This document shows, one piece after another, positions 34,483 through 47,309 of a stretch of DNA of 64,000 nt. Each line of letters opens with the position of its first letter. Position 1 is the stretch's first letter. The notes under the pieces are model-generated. The model saw only the letters and a list, made by a program, of their open reading frames with translations. It did no database searches and had not been told where the DNA came from. Origin of the DNA: Stratiolaelaps scimitus (lineage: Eukaryota; Arthropoda; Arachnida; Mesostigmata; Laelapidae); contig JABWDB010000031.1 in the NCBI GenBank assembly GCA_019614645.1, positions 1 to 64,000 on the forward strand, read 5' to 3'. Position numbers and translations under genes: made by a program.

Positions 34483-37400
34483 TCTTAAAATATCAGTGAA
34501 TGTGTTCTACAAGCCTCTATTCTTATGCAATTGACTGATATTTAGTATTTAATAGATTATCTAACTGCCAGATACAGTTATGGTCAAGCTTAATTTACGT
34601 AGCAAAGTTAAGCTTGACCATAACTGTATATCTAGCAATCTACGTTTTTCAAAATCGAGTTTCGACACATAACTGTAGTAGAAATCAGGATGTCCTAGAC
34701 AAAATTAAAAAATAAGCAACTGTACAGAAACGGTTTGTATACGGTATTCAGTGTGAGGACAGTGTGCCTAACTGCGGTAGGCAAAACATTACGGTCTAGG
34801 TCCGGTGTGCAGCAGGGAGACCCTGCGAGTTCCTCCACATCCAACATCTCAATTGTCTATCCAGACGACTAGGTCCAATTTTTAGGTTGCCTGCCCTAGG
34901 TGGCTAATACAAAAAGGGGACACTTGAATTTCTTCTCTTGCATCCTTCCTTTCTGCTTTCGATTGCTGACATCAAAAAAGTGCGAGGATTGCGATCGTTG
35001 AAGTTGAACCTGCGGTCTTCTTCATCTCTGATGGCCAAAAAAACCAACAACAAATCGTAGACTGGTCTTCATGAATGGTGCCCCCATGGTCGACAGTCGT
35101 TCTCTACCGACCGCTACGTTCTCCCATCTTTAACGAAGGGTTAAAAGCTGCGGCAGGGACTAAGTTATACATGGTGACCGCGATTGATAATCTTTGATTC
35201 ATGTATGCTTCTTTTAAATGCAGAAATTCTTGGCCGAATGAAATCTATTCTGGCAGGCCAATCATACAGTTATGAGTATCGATGTTACTGCTCAGTTTCG
35301 CTCATGGATGACTGCTCTGGCGGCACCTAGTATTTTATAATAACTTCACGCTGTACGTGACCACAACGGCTCGATGGAGACTGGGTTGAAGAATTCCGTG
35401 CTGTCCATATGGATGCTACTTATTGCACCCGAAGCTCAGCGGCGCTGACCTGGACTGGTCTGAAGGTGACGATTACACCTATCCTGCACACCACTTCAGC
35501 TATCGTTCGGCAAAGTAGGCACACTTCTCGGCGCGCTTCACTTTTCGAGTTTCTGTTTATTTTTGGTTGTGAGGTGCCACGTCGCTGCATCAGATCTTGT
35601 TTAGAAGTAGTGCTCAGATCTTGTTTCTGGCCATCGCGCCGGATGGTACCTGCGGCACCTTGCGAAATAAGGGCAAATCTTTAATTGTCTGAGGGGCTTC
35701 TTGCTGGCCTGTTGACCGTGTGCGAACCAGTTCATCTGTTGTATCATATGAAGAACGGCTAAATGCCGTTCTGGAGGCCACGTGAGTATACGTACGCTGG
35801 ACTCCGAGGCGCATTTACAATTAAGTCGTCGGCCCCCTCGGACATCTGCGATTCGTTTCTACAGGATCTCGTGAAAAGTATTCAATGGGCGGCGTGTATG
35901 GTATATCACGTATTCCTTATAATTAATCTACGGAGGGGTTTGTTCAAAATAGTGCTCGGATAGGTCACTTTAGTTAAGTGAGAAGATGGACGCGTTTCAG
36001 ATAGATTGACTCCTTGTTCATTTTCCGAAAATCGGTCTAGCAAGGTTCGACCTTACGGAAAGAGGAACTTCTGTGTTCTCAAACAGCAAGCAATCAACAA
36101 AACATAGTGAACGGTAGTAGACATTTTCAGTGGGACTTGCAGCAAGTCAAATATCTGAAGTGATCCAGGTGATACAGGTTAGGATCGAAAATTCTCAGGT
36201 CAGTCAACTATGTTGGTTAACCTTTAACGAATTTCTTCGGGACCTCGAAGAAATTGCTCAAACCTCTTAGAACCACACGCTCAGATTTGCGGAGGTAGTA
36301 AGAACCACTGGTTGAAATTGATTCCTGTCATCAAAAAAGAGTTACAAGCCAGAAGTAATGCTAAAGCAATGAGTCCCTTCGAACCATTTACTGATTCAAT
36401 TCAGACCAATCGATCCGGTTCCACTTAAAGGGGCCCGATGAGGACAGCTTTCCTTTGGAACGGAATTCAATCTCTGCTTATCGTAGGACCCTATCGTTTA
36501 AGTTTATTCAACTTACTCAGTCCCAAGTAGGTAAACTGAGCCCTTGGGAGAGTAACCTGAATCTCAAGGTCGATCCATCGGGACTGCTGTTCGCCTTAAT
36601 TTAGATTCTACGAAGAGTGGTTTCTCTACCACATTACTCTCGTGCGCCATCATTTACGAAGTAGATATTATGCTTTTTAAATGTTATAAAATAGATATAT
36701 ATATATATAATATAATCATCTTACATTCTTTTTCTACTAGAACATCTCATATATCTTTCGCATCAATGCCAAACAAAAGGGATGTTAGGATGTTAAATGT
36801 ATCACGACCTACACATATACCAAACTTTAACTGCTGCTATAGCTTCATCCCTATGCGAGGAAATTGAGAATAGTTGTGTTCTACCGATTTTATTTTCTCG
36901 ACGTCCGTTTTAGCGCGATCCTGACTATTCGTTGGTCTCTCCAGTGTGCTTTCCGTTAAAGACGTCACTGCAAGATAGACACAGTTTTAAACCAAGAAAT
37001 CCGTTGCTTTTCCTTCCCTAGAAGTGCCGTATCTAGATTGGATCAAATGTATCCCCTAACACCATAACTTCGACCGATATACACAAATTCACACACATCG
37101 GTCACGCATCGATGACGATGCTCCCCCCGTAATTGAGCAACAATGCTTAGTGCTCGATATAAAAAACAACAATTTAAACTAACGATTTAGGTTCGTTTAT
37201 ATCGTTGTGGTTTTTTTTAGCGATTTTCATAGACTTTGTGACTCTGTCTCTATTGCGACAGATCACGAAATAATCTGTTCCGCGTATAACATTTCGTTAC
37301 TAGTTGATAAATGAACATACACCGACACCGAGTTTTTTGTTTACCACTAAGAAATCAGAGTCAATACTTACAAAACGTATGCATTGAAACTCACAGCGTT

Positions 37401-40400
37401 AGCCCAAAGATCTGCAGTTTGTCAAAATCTAAACGCAACCGTGTCTCAAACTGACAGACGACACGGCGTGACAGAGACTTACGGGAGAAGGAAATGTCTC
37501 GCGAGCCGGGTTTCGGTTTAAGTCGGCCCACTTTAGCAGCGTTTGGAGCTTTGTCAGAGTTGTGCGCCTCTTTGACGCACCTTATTTTCGCCTCCTTAAC
37601 ATTCAAAATTTCTTTGACAAACTGATCAAGGGCGTCGTTCAATCCGGGGCACACCTCCTCCAGAGTCAATCCTTCGAATGTTCGAAGGGTGTTGATCTCT
37701 TTTCTGAGTCGCTTTATTGCTCGGTCGACCTCCTTGAAAACCTCGGTGACGGTTGCAACCTCGCGATCGTTGGGGGGCCACTCGAACCCACAGCCAGGAC
37801 AGTGTGACCCATTCGGGGTCGAGGCATCCTTCGCTGCTGATAAAGGTGAAAAAAATGAGGAAAATAGAGGCGCGTTAATATTAAGCAACTCACATTGAAA
37901 TAAATAAAATTATTGCAATACAATGGTAGCTGTAAACGGGCCGAGGTTGAGTATGCCACAAGTAGAATATGAAAATATAAAGGCGCAAAGGTGCACCAAT
38001 GGCGCTGCCATGCTGGGGATGTCATTACCTAAACCTTTTCTTGCGAGGTCGGACATACCCCAGCGGCTAACTCTCGATAAAGGAGAATATCGTGTCAATA
38101 TCAGCGTCTTATGGTGGGAACGAATTGTATCGTATTTCTTGTGGCTAATAAATTTCCTTTTTATTTTTTCGTTAACGTTGATCAAGCGTGAGCTGGGAGT
38201 CTAATCATAGGTCAAGTTTTTACTACATACTAGTATGACAATTTATTCAAACATACAATAATTAGGAATTGTTTCTAGGGATTATTTGGGAGAGGGGATT
38301 AGCTGGGGACCGGGGTCGAGGCCGACATTGTCCCGAGGAAAGCGATGGCATTGCCTCTCTGCCTCACAGCGAGGGACAGGTGTTGCAGAAGGAAAGATCC
38401 TGCGCGCCTGTCCCCGGTGGCGCGGATTAGTCTATGGTAGACCCCCTCGAGGATGTTCGCAGTGAGGGGGCCGTGCCCGCCTAAGGTCTAAGTTATTTAC
38501 GTAAATCACTAAGCCTGAAAATCGGGATCTCGGAGAGGTTGGCGCCGTATCCAACGTGCCAATGAATATCTCTACACTCTCACCGTTGACTTGTTCATCT
38601 TGCTTCATGGTCCGCATAGCGCATAACACTTCCTTGGAAAGATCACTCTTACCAGCGGTGGCTGAAACAACACGTTGCAACAAGTTACACGTTGGTAACT
38701 TAACCGAGACCTAAAACTTTAATTGCCTACATTTGCGGTTCCCTCTAAATCTGCTACTAACGAGATGGTTCACAACCTGCCGTAGCCATCGCAGATACAA
38801 TCTACATACAATGACATTATAGGTACCACCTAGGATTTAAATATCCATGAGAGGATCATCGCCAATATGCACGCACTCGGCCTAACATCCGAGTGATTGG
38901 CGTAGTCCGCTTAGAGGGCAGGGAGTATATTGTTCCGATCGAAGACCATATCATGGATACCCCACACAAGGGTGCTCCATGGCGAATCACAATGATCTCA
39001 CAGGAGGTCCCCAGGGACAGAACTTACCAGCTTCGAAGTTCCTCCTGATTTCTTTCTCGCACTCGACCGCTTTGATCTTGAAGCTCCCCCGCCGGCTGAA
39101 TATATCGTCGCTGTCCATTGCATCGGCTCCAGCAGAGTCTGCACTACAAAATACAGTGAAATTTTAAAACAAGGACATTTTGGTATTTCGAGCTATTTCT
39201 CGATTCGATTCATATCATCTATGATTGTTACACTGTTACATTTCTATATTTCGCATGCCTTAAATAGGCTAGGCTGATGCCTAGGTGGGGAGATTCTATT
39301 TGAAATTGTGTTTTTTCAGAGAAGTATTCTCGAGTCAAGTGATCATGAACAATAGCGTCCGTGTATCCCATCACAACTCATCATATTATATATTGGGCAG
39401 GTTATTTCTAAGATATCAAAGTTTTGAGGCTGTCCACAATGAAGTGGACAGAGTACAAAACGTCAACTTGACGCATAACAAGATGTTGTCACAGAAATCC
39501 GCATCACAGAACAACTCTATATTTTGCTACGATTAGGCTTTGCAACGCATACGCTCTGTGCAGTCTTGGTGAACGATTACTGCAACACACCTTGTCAGTG
39601 TCAACCTCGATTATCTCATTCCAGACGAGTAACTTCTCAAATGTAAGTAACTTCTTCATCTGAACATCCAAGATAACCGGTTTACCTCTAATTTGAAGAG
39701 CTGTCAAGGGCTTACTCAGAAAAAAACCGGATCGACAATACGCCAGAATCAGTAATTGACGTGAGAAATGCGAAAACTGTCTGCAAAAACGTTCTCACCC
39801 TTTGCTTTCATTCGAGGATCCATGTTCAGGTAGGTCTGACGGTGATCATCGATGTATTCAAGTTTGCGCTTGTCTTCGTCCGTCAGCTCGGTCTTGTGTG
39901 CCACTAAAATACAGAATATACAGAAAGTCCAAAATATAATACTGCTAATCGTACAACATATCACGCATAATTTAGAGTGTTACCTCGGGACGTGGCCTAG
40001 GCAGTGAAAATGCTGATAGTCGCTTCTATACACCCGGCCATTATGTGTACACTGTAAACATTATGTGTACATGTCCAACGCAATTAGTAATGATATAAAT
40101 TTATGAGTACTAATGTTGCTGGGAGGAAATCGTGCAAAGCAGGAACACGAAAATTTGTACAGTAGTTAGCCGTTTGGCTAGCGCGTGTTTATATCTGTCG
40201 GGCTTAGCCGGTGGCAAGACCCCTCGAGGTAAAGGTAAGGTCTTATTGGTCTATTAACGGAACTGCAGTTGTGCAGTGCCTGAGTTCTGTTTATGTCATC
40301 AGGTCATGGGCCTCGAACCTGCGGGCTCCGACTTTTTACAGCAATAGACTTAACCGTCGAAGCCACCGCGCTGACAGCTAGCACGTGGTTCCTATTCATG

Positions 40401-43400
40401 AACATCATAATTAACGACATTTAAGAATTGCACTTAAATAAAGAAAAAAAAAACGCTACGTGAGAGTTCAGCAAACATATATCTCCTACTTACATTCGTT
40501 AAGAACCTTCAACTGCCTTTGGTAGAGTTCCTTCTCGGCTAGTTCGGCTTTTACCTTGAAACTAGCTCTTCTCGAGAAGATATTCTCAAACATTTCAGCC
40601 AGAAGGGGCTCAGGATCTTCTTCCTCCTTCGGTGTTGGTGCAGAGACGGTTTTCGCTTCGAACGACACCTATAAAACGCAAAACGAAACTCAGGTAAACA
40701 AATACCAAAAAATACGACTATTGGCATATTGATCATTTGTATTCTATGTAATATTTGTAATCTAAACGATACGCGCACTTGCCGCCAACAACAACACGAA
40801 TTTCTGCAAACGACAGGTGTACGTAAGCATGCAGTTGGCCATTGGACCACGTAGATAAGTGCAGGGCGGAATTGCTCACAACCTAACCACTTCGGCACAA
40901 ACCCGATCAAAATGACCGGCGACCGCCTGATTTCAATCCAATCATCGTATTGCGACTTCTCGTTTCTTCTCTCTCCTCCTTTATCTTCATCTCTCTCTCT
41001 TCCGCGTTTATCCTTGGCCCTATGGCTCTCTTCCAGTCTCGAGTCTGCTCTGACGTGCAGGAGATGCATATACTTTCCTGCTGTATATTATCATTAAATA
41101 GGAATATTATATGAATCTTTAAGACGGATAATGACAAAGATTCATTTCGCACTGGCAGTTGTGGTGTGGGACCTTGTGTGGCATAATGGTATTAGGCATC
41201 CTGGCGCCCCGACGCGTCTTGCTAATAAACTTCGAGCGTTATTCGCGACAGGAGGTCACCGGCACCAACATCGCACTGATTGCTCAGACGGCAAACCCTC
41301 GGCTTCATGTGGGGGACTGACGAACGGTTCTCATTGTGATCCGTGGTCGAATAGTGGTCGACGACGCGGACGATCGGTCTCTGCTCGCCGGGTTTTGTTT
41401 TTAGTGACAACACATCAATGTCCTTTGCCCAACTCAGAACATTCTGACTGTCGCTGTGGAGGAGGGCAGTCATACGACTATATACGATTACTACAGTACA
41501 TATTCGTTCTCGCTCTATAGAGTTCAAGATGTGTTTCATTTCATTATTCCTGTATGTTATTCATAGTTAAAAGCAACACGTTGTGATGAATTTGGGTAAG
41601 TCTTTCAAAAAAGAGCCCGCAGCAGGGGTATCGCCGGTGCCATCATCTGCTATCATCTGCTATATCATCTTTTCAACAGTGAGGATTTAGATCCCATTCT
41701 TAAACATTTCCCTTCATACCTTGGTCTACCACACAAGTCTTAACCTTCTCATCAAGCTTTCTTAGTTTCATAACTATGTGCTCAATACACAGCGCACAGG
41801 TACATTTACACTGGGAATACGAATCATTGTTTGCTGAAATTATTTTAATTGCATATGTTAATATGCCTCCCACAAAATCCTATAATATAAAAAAAAAATG
41901 AAACCCAACCTAAAACATAACCATACAGCAATGATCAGCTATGGTCTCCTCGAAAAATGCCCGTTCAATAATAACAATAACATAGAAGAACTATTATTGG
42001 TTCAACTACGATCGAGCAAACACGAGGCATACACCAATAAGATCCGACAGTCAAACGTATTCGCTATCAATTAGCCCGATTCGCGTGTGAATTACACCAC
42101 AAAACGGTCATATAGTGGTTCTATTCGACAACGTTTTTTTCAACCAGTTTTCCATCTTACTTTCTCCCTCCCATTATATATACGCTCACCCATACGCACA
42201 CACAGTTCACCAAATAACAGAAGTGTTCAGTGATTCCACGGTCACTCTGCATTCTCAACGACATGCACTGTCATATACTTGTGATCGACACCACAGGCGT
42301 AATTCTTCACGCTGCGACTTCTTTTGGGACCCTGTGATGTACATTTCAACATTCTCTCGTAGCCATTTCATTTCAGACGAGTCCTCTTCTTGGGGTCAAA
42401 TTGAATTTTCTGAAGTCGCCGGATCCTTTTCACGACTTTCCGCGTCGTGTTGTGTGTTTCCCGGGAAGTTGAGACACTCTGCGCACACTTGAGCATTCAC
42501 GCGAAGGCTAACTGGTTGTTCAACGTGACGACCCGTGGCGGGGCAGTCGTGGCCGGCGGCCCTTCCCCTACTCTCGAGCAGGATCGGATGCTCACCTTTT
42601 TTAAATGCGCTCATGAGGCCCTCCTAGACTACACCCCCTAGCTGGTGGGGCTGACGGGCTCATCATTTGGGCACACACCCTGGAGCTCGCCCGCAAAGCG
42701 TTCACGCTTACGTAGCTCGGGGCATCTTATTGCCCGTCCGCCTCTCTCGAGTACCAAGGCTCGCATTGCGAGCGTTTGCGCGGCGTTCACCGGTGCCGGG
42801 ATTCTGGCTGAACTCGCGCCCCTTAGCGTCACTTGCGTCCGCCGGGCCGCGCTGCGCCGAGTCTGACCCGCCGCTCACCTGGGCCCGAGCTGCTCACCTT
42901 CAGCGGCCGCAACCCCCTCGGTGTTCCTCCGAGGTGTGTATTAACAGCTGTCGGATGGGCCACACCGCGATCGGGTGCTCATTGTTCTAGACCTGCAGCA
43001 ATTGTGGAGGTTGACCACCTCGCCACGGCGGGCGCCCTCCTTTCCTGCTGCCTTAATTGAAAACATGCCCACCGTCCGGGCTCGCCAGCGTCCCCTCGGT
43101 TGGCTTGCTTCCACGAGCGTCATGCCAATCGACGCCCTAGTGTCCACCCAGTCACCGGCCTGCTCGCACTAGGTCCCTCACTAGGTCTTGGCTCCGCAAT
43201 ACCTTCAATTTTCCGCAATACCTTCAACACGGTCCGCCGGGACCTCATTCTGCGAGACGTCGCCGAACACGTCCTTGCTTTTTCCATCTGGTTGATCTGG
43301 ATAACCGCTGCCCTTCTCATCTGATCATGGACCGCACCGTCCTCAGCTCCGAGTGCGGGGTTCAGCAGGGGGACCTGCTAGGGCCAGGCCATCTTCTGCC

Positions 43401-46400
43401 TAGCCCTCCGGCACCTCGCTGCGTCCCTCCAGGCTCGCCTGCAACAGTGGCATATGGATGATAGAGCATTGGCGGTCGCTTCGACTACCGTCCCCCCCGA
43501 AGTCCAGACAGTACTCGACTAGCGGCCTTGCCCTCAACCACGCAAAGTGTCTTGGACCCCACCCCGAATTGACACTGCCCTCGACGATCTTTCTCCTCGC
43601 TTCTGTGTGAGCCTCGCCTCGGGGCCCGTTGTGGGGAACCTGTAGCCACAAATGGCCACTACGGTGAGTCGTGCGAGCGCAGCCCCGGTCGCCAACCGCG
43701 TCCCACGATGCTCAATGACACGTTCGCAACCACCCCAGGTTACTCGGTACCCTGTACGGAGCGGGCCAACTTACGGGGGTACGCCGCCCTCCAGGCAAAA
43801 CATTACCTTTCCCCTCTTGCCTTCGAAAGCCTAGGCGGCCACGGCCCCCTTACTGCTAACTTCCTCGAAGGGATCTGCCGCAGGCTGATCCGCGCAACCA
43901 GAACAAGCGCGCAGAATTTTTCCTTGCTGTGCAGAGAGACAATATCATCGCCTTCCTCGGGACCATGTCAGGCTTCGGCCTGACACCCTGTTCTCAACTG
44001 TTTCTCTAATTATAATAAAGGTTGTTTGACTGAATGTACTAAATTATAACGACTTAAGTCGAACTGTTTGGTTACCCCCAGCATTGCAGCGTAGCGATGC
44101 AAACACAAGTGTATGAATTTCCTGAAGCGTTATGCTTTAACGCATTCGTTCTATCAGCCAAGAATGGTTGATTGCTAAAGGGATGCACTGGTGTCCCTAA
44201 TCCGATATTGACGTGTTGTCAACTAATACATATCTATGTACGTAATTCGGCCTGGCATGCTTGATCCCCCTTAAATGAAATGTAACCAATATATATTTAC
44301 CCGCTCTACAATACACCACATGGTTCTAGTTTGCCAAACGTGTCACGGCACCATGATTTGGCCTAAATCATGTGAAGGGCAGGGACGAAAGATAAATTAG
44401 GCGACCCGTTACGACAACCAGCGTACATAGTTATCAAGCTCGTAGAACCCTAGCGTGTTTCGAAGTGTCTTGGTGTTATAAGAGATGCCTACCGTACTAC
44501 TTTTGCGACCTTTATGCGCCAACTTGTCTTTGCGCCCATGTCCCGACAGGAGATAAATTTCCAGTTTATTTCTCTGAAACTATTTGTGAAGTATAAGAAT
44601 TTTCAATAGCATAGAACAGATCGCCTGCAACTTGCGCTAGTGATACGATCTAGGCCACCTATTGACAGAGCGGTTGGCACTGAAAGCTGTACATTCGAAT
44701 ATCGGTATGATGCATAGCCCTCTCTGATGGGGGTCTCATGTTGCTCCTTTCGAAAGTGAATCTACTGGATACAAATTTCCCACTGTGTTCAGCAACGACA
44801 CCCCTCTTCGAAACCTTATCGAATTAAACAAATGACATATCGGGAGTCGGTGAAACAGATATGCTCAGGTGCGTATGCCGGCAAAATGCGTATCTAAAAT
44901 CAAACTTAAAAAGTATCCTTACTCCGCCGGTGTCGCGTTTTTTCAGATCCTTGCCTGCACACATCTCAAGACTGTCTCTTTTCTGAGCGGTGTTCCAGGT
45001 GGAGTCAGAGAGTCGGTTCGTCATTAAGGTGGCGATGATGGGGTGTCCACCAAATCCACCAAACCCGCATCATGATACAACGAAGTAGCGCATTAGTTAC
45101 AGGCATGTGATATTACATAACAAGCACTTATATCCAATGTATGCCGGATCATATGTTTTGATATGATAATTATATCGACGTAATATACACCCTAAGTAGC
45201 AATAATAACGGTATCTCAATGATGCTAATGATTTATAATTTCTATCGATGTTACACCCGTTGGTAAATCCCGAGTACCAGCACATACGATCAAAACCTAA
45301 ATACAAAATTTACCTACCATATAAAGCAGAGGCAAAGTATTATAGGGTAACGTATTTAATTAAATGGGACCTTGCTTAAAAGTATTTTCCCAAATATGAT
45401 GCGACTCTGCATAGGCATTGTTACCTAAAAGGGGTCACTTGATCCTATTGCAAGGGAAATCCCTCGCCTAGGTTGCGGACCGCTAGGTACTTTGTTGGCG
45501 CCGACGTTCTAAAACTGTCACACTCGCTTCATCCTGGGCAATAGGCTTACCCCGCATGGCCGGTTATATAGGATTAGGAGGTTATGAAATACAGAGGAGC
45601 TCGATTTCCAGATATTACTGGGTAGATTATTATAATCATTATTAGTTTCTTCTCAAGTACCGAAAAACAAAAAAATTCCCAATTAGAAAACAATCGCGTA
45701 GGCCCTCACTTCAGCTTGTTCCCGCTTTCTTCTCTCCTTGGTACTGCATCTCTCAGAGCTTTCAATCTTGAGGATAGGTTCTGCGGGTACACCGGCCGGA
45801 GAAGGCTGATCTTGCTCTGACTCCGGCCTCGGCTTTTGTCCTGTGGCCCTCCACCAGGCTATCAGGCTCTCACGTCTGGGCTGATCCGATGGACGGTCAT
45901 CTCGAACGAGCAACCTTGGGTGGCCATCGTTAGCTCCCGTTGATTCGCCGAAATACTCCAGAATTTGCAACCACTTGAAGCAAATAAAATCCCAGAAACT
46001 ACGCATATTGAATTAGTCAAGCTGGCGTTTCTTAATTTCAAATCATGTGCATAATTATGCTATGTTATGAAATGCAGGCAAATCAATTCTAGTTGGTCAT
46101 ACATGTGTATGGTAGCATTCTAACATGGGCCTGAAGCTAGGACAGCAATTTTGAATGATAGCAACAGCTATGTTCTGCAGATATAGAATTCTGTGATCAT
46201 ACTTGTTTCCAGGTACGAAAAAGTTCATAGCTAATGAAAAATCAACTAAATTCGAATGTACTAACGTTGCTGCAGTTAGACAACGTCTAAGGCCTTGTAA
46301 ATAAGCAAGTTAAAAATGCGTTTAACACAAGAAACCATCCAAGGTCCACAAAAGTAGTTAGAAATTTTCAAGGCAAATAGACAGCATACAGACACATAAT

Positions 46401-47300
46401 CAGCTCACCGGGTTCATACAATAACTTAATGGCGATGTATAATTATTGATTCTTTCTACATGGGCAAATCCGTGTAGTGTATGCAAAACTCCATTGAATG
46501 ATAAGCAAAACCATGGCCATGAATGATAGCTTGCGGGGACAGGCACGCTGTGTGGCCCAGATACCTGCCACCGAGGTTCTGCTTCGAGGATCCAGGATTA
46601 GAATATGATATTAAATATGTTTATATGTTCGCTGCAGCGCACCCCGCATCCACCGAGATTATCACGGCCGCTCAGAGCAGGTCACATTGCAATTCGGAAC
46701 ATGTCTAGTACATAATTTTACTCAGCCCCCCTTAGAGCTGACGCTAGAGCTTAAGACCCTCGGCATTTTTCATACTTTGTTAATTTGTGCAATCAATTTC
46801 TACATCTGGATCCTTGACTTTGTTTCCTAGAGCCAAAAACTTTCCAATGCCAAAACCACCTAATGGGCGCAGCAGAACTTAAGATACGATAGGATAAAAT
46901 ATCTACCTCGTTTCTGTGTATTACTCTCATAATTATTCAGTGTAAAACAAATCCAGTTCGCGAGAGTTGCTCAAAAGAACAATAATATTTAAAGGCGAAC
47001 CTGCTAGTCTCACAAAGCGTTATCGGCGGGAGGGGGATTCTAATTCCGACTTGTTCCTTCAGTCTTTCCACCGATGTTTACGGTTAACGACACATTACGA
47101 AGCAATGTTCGTAGACAACCAACTCTCATGAGAGACACAGCTTACTTTTACGGCTCGCTGAGAGATTGTTCACTGAGGGTTAGCACGTCGTGTCCGATTT
47201 GGCAATTTTATTTATTGAAATATCCGTGCACATCAAATGAAAACGGTAGCAATACTTACTTTTCAATTTCTTGAAGAAAATTCGTGACTTCGTTACCCAT
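32590..47300 (-). CDS. Unrecognised ten-exon gene, RRxSFK motifs and Pro-Lys tail
   Basis: Exons: 47300-47260, 45998-45710, 44982-44923, 40668-40494, 39903-39799, 39138-39028, 38661-38584, 37836-37483, 36967-36885 and 34050-32590. Every join is GT-AG and phase-correct, giving 2,757 nt (918 residues). The protein starts MGNEVTNFLQEIENFWDFIC; there is no signal peptide. Exons 4 and 6 carry related blocks, MFENIFSRRASFKVKAELAE and DSDDIFSRRGSFKIKAVECE; RRxS is a consensus for basophilic kinases. Exon 5 is charged (LTDEDKRKLEYIDDHRQ). Exon 8 has CPGCGFEWPP and a helical, coiled-coil-like stretch (FKEVDRAIKRLRKEINTL). Exon 10 is about 486 residues of degenerate repeats built on PK with S/T/D/A and V/I (SVPKP, TVPKPSD). 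Exon 3 (60 nt) and the link from exon 9 to 10 are the weakest parts. It looks like an intracellular scaffold or cytoskeletal protein, but I cannot name it. Confidence 0.62.
34450..34482. repeat. CT/TA microsatellite
   Basis: A CT run passing into a TA run, in intron 9 of the ten-exon gene. Confidence 0.9.
34571..34630. mobile_element. Minimal TA-flanked hairpin element (MITE-like)
   Basis: Arms 34573-34593 and 34608-34628 are perfect 21-base reverse complements around a 14-base loop. The outermost TA on each side fits the TA target duplication of Tc1/mariner elements, leaving a terminal inverted repeat CAGTTATGGTCAAGCTTAA. This would be an internally deleted non-autonomous element reduced to little more than its ends. 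A hairpin RNA is the alternative reading. Located in intron 9. Confidence 0.55.
34745..34890 (+). mobile_element. Reverse transcriptase fragment
   Basis: The plus frame gives RSGVQQGDPASS and then IVYPDD, resembling RT block B (GV.QGDP.SP) followed too closely by a YxDD-like box. It is an internally deleted LINE relic in intron 9 of the ten-exon gene. Confidence 0.45.
36695..36710. repeat. TA microsatellite
   Basis: Short TA run in intron 9 of the ten-exon gene. Confidence 0.8.
38242..38480 (-). mobile_element. 5'-truncated RLE-type LINE, 3' end
   Basis: The reverse complement matches 51,390-51,590: the coding end (GCAATGCCATCG, CTCGGGACAATGTC) followed by a 3' UTR with ATCCCTAGAAA and TTGTATGTTTGAATAAA. 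Lies in intron 7 of the ten-exon gene, same transcriptional direction. Confidence 0.7.
40225..40385 (-). mobile_element. tRNA-derived SINE with LINE-type 3' tail
   Basis: On the minus strand: A box GTGGCTTCGACGG (40366-40354), B box GGTTCGAGGCC (40319-40309), then a tail CAGAACTCAGGCACTGCACA and CTGCAGTTCCGTTAATAGAC ending in TTACC units. The tail matches the 3' UTR of the LINE at 54,110-54,960 (GAGAACTTAAGCATG..CAGTTCCGTCAATAAA). Sits in intron 4 of the ten-exon gene. Confidence 0.7.
42500..44035 (+). mobile_element. RLE-type (R2-like) LINE relic, RT plus C-terminal part
   Basis: A GC-rich block standing out from its AT-rich surroundings. GVQQGDL (43,357-43,377) is RT block B; MDD near 43,454 stands at the catalytic YxDD site; the 3' part (43,690-43,985) reads as the shared RYAALQA/PLAFESLGGHGPLTANF-like C-terminus. 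Many frameshifts and deletions, including loss of most of the zinc-knuckle/endonuclease region kept at 50,815-51,548. Ends with AATAAAGG-like 3' UTR near 44,015. Confidence 0.65.
44040..44915. other. Intron 3 of the ten-exon gene, no other feature seen
   Basis: AT-rich, with short frames only; nothing recognisable. Confidence 0.4.
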
Positions 47301-47309
47301 TGTGCACCG

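Noticed and set aside
37383..37435. Possible extra 40-base exon with a strong GTAAGTAT donor
   Set aside because: It accepts the phase of exon 8 but leaves phase 2, which does not match exon 9 or 10.
40551..41069. 172-codon minus frame overlapping exon 4 of the ten-exon gene
   Set aside because: It is out of frame with the supported exon, reads through its acceptor and has no domain.
41131..41520. 129-codon plus frame
   Set aside because: No domain, splice or family support; probably chance within an intron of the minus-strand gene.
42115..42492. 125-codon plus frame
   Set aside because: Low-complexity composition and no recognisable features; it abuts a LINE relic.
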